Shown piece after piece: positions 47,221 to 59,430 of a DNA stretch of 64,000 nt. The DNA is from Apteryx mantelli (taxonomy: Eukaryota; Chordata; Aves; Apterygiformes; Apterygidae): the NCBI RefSeq assembly GCF_036417845.1, contig NC_089978.1:127874183-127938182 (forward strand), in the 5' to 3' direction. The notes beneath the pieces were generated by a model. That model did no database searches. It was not told the DNA's origin and saw nothing but the letters and a program-made list of their open reading frames with translations. Numbering within the stretch: the first letter of the stretch is position 1; each line of letters opens with the position of its first letter. A program made the translations under genes and the position numbers.

Positions 47221-50200
47221 AGCTTCAGGGTTATTGCCACCAAGGCCTAAATATTTCCTTTTCTCCCCCCTTTACCCCTTTTCTGTTACAGACAATTGCA
47301 CAAGGGGGTTGCTATAGCATGGGCACCACTGGCAACTATGTCTTCTGAACTGTGGCATCAGAGGAGTTTTCACAGACAGAAAATTGCACTGGAGGAACCA
47401 TTTTTCTGATGCAGAATACCAGGTACTGGCCTAGATGGGCAATTTGCCTCTTCTAACACCTTAATTCCTAGTTTTTTCAAGCAGATATGTTAGTTGCTAT
47501 AGAGAAAATCATATTGTTACAAGCCAAAGAGCATGGCCTCAGGAGAGAATTGAGAACAAAGCAGTACTAGCAAAGAAAGAAAAGCGGAGCCTTCAAAACA
47601 TCTTGTTTTCCCAGATTCTTTGTGAGATGCCAGGAGTGTATTAAAACATTCAGGACAGCATTCAGATATTAGTTGCTTCCCATGTATGGGATAGTCCTTG
47701 GGAAGGGGAAAATGTTTCTAGCCATATGACAATGTCCTAGACTGGAGTGAGCCCTGTATTCCCTTTGCCTCTGTTTCCTGTCTGAGTTTCCATGCATGTA
47801 ATGAGTTGCCATTAATGGTTTTTGACCACTCCTTTGAGCTGGGATCCAGCAGCAAGGAGCTGGCAGGGAGTGAAAAACAAATCTGTGTAGAAGTGGAGAG
47901 GAGGGAAGCAACTCTGAAAAGCAAGACGGGGACCATGCAGCAAAGCAGAGCTAGTTGCTGGGAAGAAGCAGCTCAGCGATCAGTACCTGTTGCTGTATAT
48001 GGACCCGTGCAGAGGCAGGAGATGTTTGCCGCGTGCTGTGGCCATGAATGACTGGCACAAAGACAAGTCCATGCTGCTCGAGCTCCAGTTTAACTTGTCT
48101 GGTACCCATAAAGCACAGTCTGATTTCAGCATTCGTTCATATATGTGAACGTTAGATGTATCTGCAGAAGTATATCTATTTTGACATCTGTTGACCCAAT
48201 GTTCTGGGCGATGTTGTGATTAAAAAGGGGAAAGAAAGGACATTATTTTAGCTGGAGGCTCAGCTGCTAGAAAGGAGCAGAAATAAAAGGGTATTCCTTG
48301 TTGAAAGTAATTAGAGAAGACGAAGTACTTAAAGTGAATGCCTCACTGCGCTTAGAGTTAATGCTGAATTTCACTGGTCTGTGAAAAAATGCTGAAATGT
48401 TGCTGCTCAAATTTGTGTTAATGATTTTTAATATGTGCTACTACATGACCCAACTCACTTTGCCATGAGAAGAGATTAATTATGATCCAGCTAGTGTCCT
48501 GAAGACTCCAGGAAAAGGTTCAGTAGAAAGAAAGCCAACTCTGTGGTAATGTGTTCAGACAGCATGTGCATGATTTAATATTATCTCACTGTTAGATCCA
48601 AGACCCAAAGGAAATGGAGGCTTTGCTGAGCAGAACGGTGCCCAAGAGCTAAGTGGTGCTGCCCCACTAAATCATAGTCCAAACAAATATAATAGAGAAA
48701 CAAGGGAGGATTCAGCATTGAACTAGATGGGATGTGAGAAGCGATAGCAACCTGATATGATATGGGAGCATGTGCCATTCTGGCAAGTATTAATGTTTCA
48801 CAAGCAAAGTCCCTTAGTCTCCCCTCTCAGTAAATGTGCACTTCAAGAAAGGTGGTGGAAATAAGTATAATACAATTGCTTTTCTAGCTGAGAATCTAGC
48901 GGCAGAATAGTCCCATGTAAGTTGCTATGGCCTGGCTACATGGCAATTTCCAAATGAATGTCTGATAGCTCAGGTTCCAGCACCCGTACAGCACTGTCAA
49001 CACACTGCCTTGCCTCTGTGAATCTGGAGCCCCTCCGCGCCAGGCTGGGGCAGCTGCAGGGCTGCTGGAGGGGGCCCGGCTAGGCAGTAACACGCATCAG
49101 CCTAGGCCTAGGCATTGAGCCTTTGCAGTTTCTCCATGTCTTGCTGCACCAAAGCAATGGTAAAAACCAGCCGTGTGCAGCCAGACTGCCAATGACTCGA
49201 ATGAGGCCGTGATTTCAGCCTGGAGAGCTATTCAGTGTTGTCGTCCTCCTTGGGGCCATAGCCCACAGCCTAATTAGTCAAGAGATATGAAACCACATGT
49301 GATTTTTCCCTTCATGTTCCTAATTCACCTGCTAACCAGATATTGAGTACCAGTTTCCCTTCTTCTGTCTCTCAGGTGCTTATTTCTGTTGCCAAAACAT
49401 CTACCTCCCTGGCAGGCAACATGAGAAGGGACGGCAGCCCTCTCTCCGTCCCCAGATGGTTACTGCTGTCTCCTCCTCAGCCACCAACTGCTGAATGTGA
49501 AAAGATTAATGATATGAGCGTTGACATAGTGAGAGGCTGAGAAATTCCCTGGCTTGTAGTACTGTCCTCAGCTCGACCTTCCTCTTCATCTATATTTTCA
49601 TTTGCCACTCAGGGTGGAGGAGTGAGGCCGTGAGTCATCCTGGGGGCTGATGACTCATTTTTTCAGTCAGAGCCTTAAGTATACTGAGCTGTGCTGAGGC
49701 TTTCTTGAGAATATGCCCAGGCTTTTATGCCCGGAAGCTCAGTAGCGGGAGGGGACTCTGCATTTGGGGTATGCGCATGGGTTTTCCTCACAGTGATTTC
49801 TAGCCCCTAATTGTCTTTTCTCTCTATTTCATTGTTTCCTCCCTCGCCAGTAGTTTTTTGTTTCCCCCACAATCCACCTCTGTGCTTTCCGGTCCCCCAG
49901 TGAACCGATTTTTCATACACGCTAACATTTTCCTTTAATATCCCATATTCTTCTGCTGCTCAGGGAACCCACAAGTATTTACTGTCTATATGAGATACAG
50001 CTCCATCATGGCTTGGAGAGCCTGTGTATGTGCTTGAGATTGTGCTAAGAAATACTTAGCACATTCTTCTGAGTGCTCGGTTACTGAAGTGTATGTGCTG
50101 CTATATGTCATCCCTTGCAGCTGGTATTACCATGGGTTAAATGGGCTGCTTTCCAACTGCACATTTGTGGTTCTTAAAATACCCGTCCAGTCCCCAGTCA

Positions 50201-53200
50201 AGGTTTGCATATCTTCATCGTGACCGGCTGAAGCAGCTGCTAGGCCCAAGGGTGACTTGTCTCCTTCTCCTGTTCGAGCTTCACCTTCACGGTGGACTAC
50301 TGTATCCAGAAGCAGTGTGCATGGGGTCTTGAAGAAGAATGGCGGCTGGGAGGCTGGCCCACAGCTGAGCGGGGTCTGCTCCAAGAGGAGGAGACAGGAG
50401 GTGATCTTGAGGTGGCTGGTGTGAAGCAGCAGGAAGGATTCTGCTTGAAGTTAAAGCCAGGACTGACATTGAAAGGGGATCCGAATGAGAAGAGCGTATG
50501 GGAGCTGCAATATGATGGGGAAACTGGAAAAGAGGACAGAATTGGAGGGGAGCAAAACAGTAATCAAAGTAATCCTGCCTCCTTTGAACCGAAGAATAGT
50601 GTGACATTCAAAGGCACCAAAACATAAACACAAAAAAGGCACTATTTGTATCAAATGGTGCATGGCTGATGTATGAGCAATGCTTCATTGTCACTCTGCA
50701 TGGCTTTTAATTGAGGTTGCCTAAAAACAATAAGCAAAAGTGTTTCACCATGACTGAGTTGTAACCATGGAAAAGTTCATAGAAAAATAATATATATGAT
50801 GAAGAGGAATGGAAAAAACAAATTATGTTTTCCTCAGTCATTTCAGTTTCTCTTTAATTTGTAGCATTTTTAAGTAACACACACAAAGGCAAGTGATGCA
50901 AACAAGTTATGGCTTAGTTCTGTCATATTTTTTCTTTGATTTCTTTGCTCTTCCCTAAATTAAAAATAAAAAGAGAGAGGAAGAAGGAAGGTGAAAAAAT
51001 CAGTTTGGGGCTCTTCATTGAAAAAATCTTTAAATTTTCAATATTACTAAAAATATTCTTCATAATTTTCATCTTTGAAAAAAGCCAGTGTTTCTCCATT
51101 TGTTGGAGAAAAAAAACCAGCATGAAATGAAACTTTCAACCAGTCTTTGCTTGACAGTATGAAAAAATGGCTCCTGATCTCTGCATCTATCTTTGCTTCC
51201 AGAGATTTAAAGATGCAACAGACATAAAAAGGCATAATAATTACACTGTTTACCAAACTGCAGTGCATCTCACATTTTATGTGATAGGTTGAAAAACTTG
51301 TATTTGATCTGAGCCAGCTCATGCATTGATAATAAATATAGGAGTTGTTAACAGGCTATCAAGGAAGTGAAGGCATTCTGCACCCTTTTCTAATCTTGAA
51401 GTTTAAAATAAAATCAGGAAGCATATATATATAAAAGTTCTCAGATCAAAGTGTACCCAGAAAAAAAGATTTGCTGAAATCAAGTAGCTTCCAAAAACTC
51501 TGGATAGTTGCAATGTTACTGGAGCCAGACTCCCTGGAAGCTGCCAGCCGTGTTGTGTGTCTCTTGGCACCTCTGCAACATACGTAAATAGCTGGAGACC
51601 TTTCTGCAGCCAGGAACAAGTGAGATGAGAAAAGGCCCTGTTTCTAAATTTGAAAAGAAAGCTGTAAACAACAGGCATGCTGATTGTAAATGTGCCAGGG
51701 GACTTCATGAGTCTGCCCTTTGGTCCTCTGTGCAGGCAAGGTCAGTTTCCCCTCTTTTTTCTAAGTAAACACAGACAGTGCATGAGCATGGTCCAGGATT
51801 GCTCTTTCGTGAAGACCAAATCCCAAGCAGGGAAGAGAAAACTGTTTTGCCAGTGTGATCAAAAGCCCAAAACTCACATCTTGGCTTTAATAAGACATTG
51901 CTTGCCAATTGTCCAAAGTGCTTTAACAATAGATGGTCCTTCTGCAGCTCTTCCCTTTAATCCAGCCTTTGAAAAGGTCAGGCAGGATTGTTTTCAGGGG
52001 AAGTCAGGACAATAAATAAGACCTTAGGCCATGGAGCTCTCCACTAGCCTAAGTTAAGTAAGTGGCAATTCACTACAATGTGAGTCATGGCAGAGGCCAC
52101 ATCCTACTGCTGTGTGGGACCACCATGTGTTTAGTATCTGGCCAGGTGTTTTTGTAACTGATTTGTCTGCAGTTGGATGTCTTTGCTTTTCCCTAGCCCT
52201 ATTCAAATGCCAGCCATATTTCCAATCTCTGTGAACTCTGCACACTTCACACAGTGGGCCACAGACTCTGTTGAAGGTACAGTTTTAACCATGACTGAAC
52301 TACTCAAACAAGCAAAGCCATATGTTAAGCTATCTTTTCCCAAATTTCCACCATTCTAAGAGTCAGAGCCTCATTTTAAAAGGATTTAGTTTGTTGTTAA
52401 CTGAAATTGTTGCTACATTACTTTGCAGTGGTGTCTGTATGGTTTCATGTATCTTAGGACTGAAGAGAAACATAATCCAATAGGATATTGAGAAGTTTTC
52501 CAGCCACAGTGTTATGTCAATGACATTTTAGTTCCTTTAAAAAATAGTTGTGTAGTACATAGAGATCAAGACTGAAGTCAGTGGCTACCTAGGTAGCTAG
52601 GAGGTATCGTGTGTCAGTGAAAACTGTAGCTGAGTAGGCAGCTGCACATGGTACATTTCACATCTTACCAGCTTATAACCACTAGAATAATTTTTCAATT
52701 ATTCCCTTCTGCAGGCAAAGTTGTGAACTGGAACACGCCAGAGAAAACATAAACCTGCCTAACCCCCCGAGTTGCTCAAGATACTTCAGTTTATTAAGCT
52801 TTTTTTGCCACTTTTTACATGGTTTTCTAGTTCATTAAGGTGACCCTCCGAAGTTTTTAGCAGTTTACAGGGGAGCTGTGGCTACAGGCACTTTATTAGC
52901 CTTTCCTTGCTAATATATTTCTCATATTATTCTTAGGAGTCATTACTTCATCAGTTTTCTACTTCTGTCTTCAGATAGCTTGTCTTGCAGATGAACAAGG
53001 TTTATACACTTTTTCCTTTTGGGCCTAGACTTGACATAGCAGACAAGAAGAGTTTAATTTGATGGTTCACCAAAATGTTCTTGGTGGCATTCTCTGTTCT
53101 GCTTTTTGAGAGGATGTGCCTTCTTCCATCTGGCCAGTCACATTTACCCAACTGCTTTGGCTTCTTCACAGTTTTTCCAGAAGCCACAGTCCATTTGTGA

Positions 53201-56200
53201 CAAATGGTCTGGGAGTCTTCAACCATTTGTGCAAAGCTTGTTTTCCTCAGAGATCTTCAGTCTGGTATAGGTTTTCCTTTTTCTCATCATTTCCATGGCT
53301 TTCTTGGAAATGTTGTGGCACTGTTCATTGATTGCACCTGTCAGCACAATTAAATCAACTTTATTAGTAGTATGTAATAATGTTTAATAACATTTACAGT
53401 GCAGTCTGAAGACTACAAGCAAGATCAGTGCTCTGTTTCACAAGGAAGCACAGTTCTTCCTATTTTATAGACAAAGAGCAGGACCTTGAAAAGACTATCC
53501 AGAAGACCACGGAAAAACTTGGTTTCTCTTCTGAATCCTTTTCTATTACCTTAATCAGAAGACAGTCCTTCCTTTCTGGCATTTCCCCAATGCCATGAAT
53601 TACAAGTTGCTTATTTACTGAATAGTGGTGTTCTTCCATGCAGGAATATTTTGTTCCCAAGTCTTCACAACTTCAAGACACAAGGAATAACTTGTGTCTT
53701 GAATAGCTTGTATCTTGCAGATGAAGGAGATGTTATTTTAGAACAGCTGTTCAAATGCACATAAACATCCTGATGAAATTGCTTGGGCTGTTTTGCATAT
53801 GATTTACATTAGTAAGAGGATTTAATAAAAGTTCATAGTATGAAACCTGATTTCAGTTCATGCTTACAGCAAATGCGGGTACAAGCTGCAATTGATTAGA
53901 GCTATGCCTGAATTCTGCTCCGCTGAGCTGCATAGTAACAGTGGAAGTGGCTGAGGGGGAAATTGCTTTGGGGACAGGTAGTAGAAAACACTTCTCACCT
54001 GTTGCCTAATGACTTTTATCCATCCCATTCCCAGAGTTCCTACTTCTAATGGCTTCTTAATGTCCTCCATGCTAGGCATTAGGATGGTTTTAATTACATT
54101 CCCAGTGAAGAGCTTCTGTAGCAGCTGATGGCCTGCTTTTTTTTCATTGCCAAAGCAGGGGAAGTATTAGGGCATTGGGGAGACAAAGCCATTCTTTGAG
54201 TGCAGGGCTGGACTCAAGGCTCATTGTGGTGCAATGGAAACATATCTGAGGTGTGGAAAAAGAGAGGGCTGCCATCTCCATGACACTGCTGCTGTTCTTA
54301 AAGCAGGATACTTTCTTTTTGTTCTCACATAATGAGTAGCTAAGTGACTGACATGAAAATAGAGACATATCAGCATGAGATATAGCTGCATTTCAGATAT
54401 TTAATACAATGCAGGGAAGAAAGTATGGAGTGATGTGACCAGTAGAAGTGGATTTACACATACACAGGGTGGTCAGATCTTGAACAGCTGTAAATGTGCT
54501 TATTGTGTTGACCTTCATGGAAGTATACCAATTAACAGTAGCTGATTCTTTAGCTTCTAACATAAAATGATCAATTAAGTCTAGATTTTGATATCTGATG
54601 TTTGTTTCATGTTTTCTTTGTTTCTAAAACAGTTAAATTTTCCAGGTCTGTTAGTTCAACACAGAGCATGTAGCTATCAGTAGAAATCTAAAAATCTCTT
54701 TACTGGTGTTACTGCAGCAGCACAGCTCTACAGATTTCAATCTCTGTCACAGACACAGGGTGAATATTTAAGAACTTTTCTTTTGCTAATGGTATATAAT
54801 TTTTTTTCAAGGTTGAAGGTCTTGGGGATGGTTTGCTGAACAAATACTGCAACTTGAACAAATACTACAGCTCCCAAGGAATGTAATGGCAATGGAAAGT
54901 GTTGTGATTTTGACTCTCTTCCTTACCATGAACTTCATGTGTGACCTGGAGCAAATCATCTCTCACTTTGCTTTGGCTTCTGACTTGTGAAATGGAGGAT
55001 ATTTGCACTGCCTTGTCACTGAGAAGGTTGAGTGAATATACCATTTTAGTGATGATGAAGGACAACAGAGATGCAGCCATGTAAGTAAATATTGAATGTT
55101 GTCAGTGCAGGTTATTTATATTCTTCCATATTTGCGTGTGTTACATGTCTTCATCTATGTCTGTTACAGCTATTTATTGTGCGAGCTGGTGCTTTACCTT
55201 CCAATACACCACCTCATGTTTTTTAGTTTTTCAAGTCATGGTCCAGTCCCCAGTGAAAAATGTAACACCAGCACTGGATTTCAGAGTTTCCCAGCTGAGC
55301 ACTGTGGCCTTTCTCCAGCTCCTTGACCTCTGCATATCAGACAGAACAGAGCAGCTCACTGAACAGCTGCAGCTGGCTTTTGGGCCCTTCTCTAATGGCA
55401 GCTCCTGATCACGTCTCCGCTTCTCTCATATGACCTGGTGCAGAAGGGGTGGCTGGGTCAGGTTACGTGACCACAGCCACGCAGCTGTGCAGTGCCTGCA
55501 TGCTTGCCACGGCTGTGTTCACTCTTGGCAACAGCTTATACCACTGTGAAACCCCTTGAGCTGGGCAATTTGCAGACCTCAGTGCTGCATGGAGGAGCAA
55601 GAAATTTCCATTTAGAAGCTTTTCCTCATGAAAATAAGAGGTTGCATTTTGAGACAAAATGTTACAATCTAAAACTGTAGACAGCAGCAAGGCTGTGCTC
55701 TGGAGTTCATTCTTCCACTCCAAAATTCCTATTAACATCTTCAATTGAAGATAATTCCAGATTAGAAACTGAGAGTCATTGTGGTTTGTGGGGCTGAAGA
55801 GGGACATAAATGTAGGGGCTAATGAGTGGGGAAGGTGGTTTGTTTTTATGTGTTTGCCCAGGTGGTTATGTGACTGTCCAGGTGATAACTCTCTTCTGAT
55901 TGACCAAAAGTAGTGAAATAGTGGTGTTTGCTCATCACTGTGATTGCACTGCTTTATTCTAATTGCAGACTGATAGATATGATTGCCTATCAGACAGAAT
56001 GAAAAAGACCTATTTTCAGTTCATTTTTTGAATGTGTAGATTGGCTTGGCAACCAGGATCCTCTGAGGAGGGACAATCTAATAGCCTTCTTGTGTAAAGA
56101 CAGTATACCCACGTAAACGCATTTTTTTTTCTGTGTTCTGCAACTTGCAGCTGTTGTTATGCCAGAAGTGCCAAAGATGTTGTCAGTGATTTGAATGAAA

Positions 56201-57814
56201 CAGTTGTTATTGGGCTCCTGGCTTGCTGGAGCAGTCTGTATGGTTTCCTCCAAAAGTTACATTGGAGAATTAGTCCCTCTGGAAACTTCCCTTCTCTGGG
56301 TGCAGTGCTTTATAAAGAAGTAACAAGATTTGTGATAGTGAGAGAAGTGCAAGCGAATGGAGGCTGAGGGGAGTTAAGTCATCACCTTAGGAGGTCAGGC
56401 TGTCTGCCTGGGAACCTGTCCCAGATGCAACAGAGGACCAGCAAGACCCAGCAGATCTCTTCTTGATTGCAGGCTGAGCAGTTTTATGACCTATAAAAAT
56501 CTTTGCTCCTTCAGTGAAGCAGTTACTGATGCTGAGGCCCCCTCCAAATCCAGGTAGAGTCCGTGGAGCGATTCCATGGAGTCCCAAGATTTTGGAATGA
56601 GCATCCTACATTTTAACAAGTCAAAAAAAGAAACCAATGGCACTCCTAAAGAGTCTGTCGGGGCAGTCTAAGTGTGATAAATGACAGTATGGTAGAATGG
56701 GGTAGAGGTTAAGAGAAGCGAGCATTTTGTGAAGAAAGGGAGGAATATCATCTGAGCTAAAAGGAGAAGGGAGAGGATAAATTTGAAGGATGAAGGACAA
56801 AAGTTTACCAGGCAAAGAATATCAAAAAAGAGTATCTTGTGCAGGTGCTGTTTTGATGAGCTCTTACAGATTGGCAGCTATCTGGTATCTATCTAGTTTA
56901 CTTTAGCAATCCAGACAAGGGTTCAACAGTTAATCTTCACCTAGCAATCAGCCACTGACACTGTGATACATTACGGAGAGTCTGTCATTTAAAAAAAAGG
57001 GATTTATCAAGAGCAAAACGTCCCAGGCCTGTGTCAAGATAGAAGGGAAACAAAGAGACTGATACATTTGCAACCTCACATTCGCATCAGCCTGACTACC
57101 GAACCTGCCACTTTTAAGTGAAAGATGTCACATTTTAAAACACATTTTGATCCCTAAAGATGCATAGAGGTGGCTTATGGCATTCTCAGAACTGGCTACA
57201 CATCCTACTCAAGGGCAGCAAGTGAAGAAACCTTAATTTCCTTACCTGTATTTTGGATGCCTAAAACTTTTTAAAAAGCTAATGCTAGGAGGTCAGATAC
57301 ATCATGGCTTACAATCATTTCATGACCAACATGTGACTGTGGTCATGAATATTGTTTAAAGGCTTTTGCCATATTATTTATAGCCATCATTTTGCATGCA
57401 TGCCATAGGATTATTTTAAAACTGACTGTATGCTTTTTTAAAGAATATATAAAGATTGTCTCCTCTCTACTTTCCAGTTCTCATAAAAAGAGCAGAAACA
57501 ATGCAGGTTATTGTGATGGTGATATATAAAGTATTAAGTGGTTTGACTTTGGAATGACTTCTCTAATGAGGCCTGCTGTAATCTCCTTTCTGAAGAACTC
57601 CTCCTCTCTTCTGGGGAGATTTTCTTTCCTAATGATTGCTTAGTCATGCTTCTTTTTATAAATATTGGGTTAGACTAGGCAGGGAAGGGACACCTTACTT
57701 GTGACAGAGATGGGGAAATCAAACAGACCAAGCACTGCACTTGTAGAGTATGTGTTGCAGAATGCACAGGTTGAAATACATATCAAATACAGCAAAACTA
57801 TTAGACGAACAGTC

Positions 57815-57927
57815 GTTTTTCTTCTCTAATTGCTGCTTCCTTTGCTCTTTCTACCTTTCTCCTTTTCTTCATGTTTCCTTTTCTGTCTCTTTCCCTTCTT
57901 CCTCCTGCTTTAATTTCTTTTCCTTAT
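57815..57927 (+). repeat. Pyrimidine-rich tract
   Basis: More than 100 bases almost entirely of C and T (CTTTCTACCTTTCTCCTTTT and similar), interrupted by few purines. It has no clear unit length. Confidence 0.65.
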
Positions 57928-59179
57928 TGTATATAGGCCTGCTTGACCTCAGGTGGAAAACTACATCTTTAGATCTCGTTTCAGCACAGGACCTAAACTC
58001 AAAACTTAAACACATTGCTAGGTCAAGGTGGTAGGTTTTAACCTTCTCTTAGGCATTTAATTTAGGAAAAGGAATTGGAAGGAATATGGGTTGCGTTGAC
58101 ACTAGAGCAAGGGCCATCACTTTTCATAGGCATCCATCAGAATTTCAGGATGTTTTCTGTCTATAAGCACAGAATCAAAGGCATTCTGTTACCAAAGGCA
58201 ATGAAGAAATCTGGCAAAAATCTCTGCTGAAAATCTGTAGTTGGGGGATCAAAGAATTAAGAGCTACTGTTGAGGCAACAATTGCAGAGAGTTTAATGAA
58301 GAGAAAAATAAATGGCCCAGAGGCTGGAAAAATTTTCTTTTTGATCACTTGTCTGCAGACTGGTTTGGTTGTCGGACAAGAAAATCCATCTGTCTCAGTT
58401 TTCAAGCTGTGGTCCCGTTTTTTTCAGCTAATTTAAAACAAAACACGGTGTCGTCATGCTTGTCTGAAGGCAGTTCTCTGCATTCTGCTTGTTTTGTTCG
58501 GAGGTGACAATGTGCAGGTTTCTTATTCTCCAGCCTATGGCCAGTCTGAATCATACTTGGACGCGTATATTTACGTTCTAGTTCTGTTGTAAAGTACGTT
58601 GAAATGCCTATTACTGTCACCCTCTGGGGATGGTAAGGTGACTAATTGTTGGTGCAAAAATACAAATCCTGCTGGATAGAAAGAATGTGTTTGTGATGAT
58701 GCCCCTTAAGTTTGCTGGTTAGATTTGAATCTTTTCCCATGATTTATACTGGTCCCCTAGTGCAAAACCTTCTTAAACTGACCTATGCAGCCTCCACAGA
58801 GTCCCCAGAGTGGATTACTCATATCTTAGTAATAGCTAGGTCGTAAGAGCCCAGCAGGGACAGAATAAATGAAGAGCATAGAATAGGTTTGGGAAGAGTT
58901 GTGATGGTTGCTAAGTGGTCTGCAGCACTTGATCGCTAATGTACAGTTATAACTCAAGAAGCAGCAAACAAACTGCTGCCACCAGAAAATGCCAGGCTCA
59001 CAAGAGGAATTTTGTTTTTGCTTTTGGATGCATTTGGACATTAGCCTGAACTATGTACTGCCCTATGGAATTTGAGCTCTGTCACCTGGTCTTAAAAATA
59101 GTGTTCAGGCTAAGAGTTTCAAAGAGAAACAAAGGAAAAATTCTAGGAAACTGAGAAGGCCCCTTACTTTCCTCATGGG

Positions 59180-59430
59180 ATACAGAGTGGTCGGTTCTGC
59201 AGAAGATCTGGTCCATTGGCCCTGCTGTGGTGGGAAGAGAAGCCTCTGCGGCCACTGCTTGTGCTGGAGCTGTGCCTGGCGTCACTGCATTGTCCCCCAG
59301 CCACAGAGGTCGTTCCAAGGCAACAGCAATAGCAGTCACCCTGGGAGCAGCATTCCTCTTACAAAACCCTAGTGATAGTCCTTTCGAAGTTGCCAGAGGA
59401 ACCAAGATCAACGGCCGCTGACATGCCAAC
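59180..59430. other. GC-rich patch open on both strands
   Basis: About 250 bases are GC-rich relative to their surroundings and lack stops in one frame of each strand (64-65 codons on plus, up to 160 codons on minus through the region). Alanine-rich translations such as ATAIAVTLGAAFLL reflect base composition. There is a TTCTGCAG acceptor-like site on plus at 59195-59202. I recognise no protein family; a lost exon, a conserved element or chance are all possible. Confidence 0.25.

Noticed and set aside
50287..50627. Overlapping 111-codon plus and 106-codon minus frames
   Set aside because: Both strands are open over the same bases in a purine-rich stretch, and neither has known motifs or exon borders.
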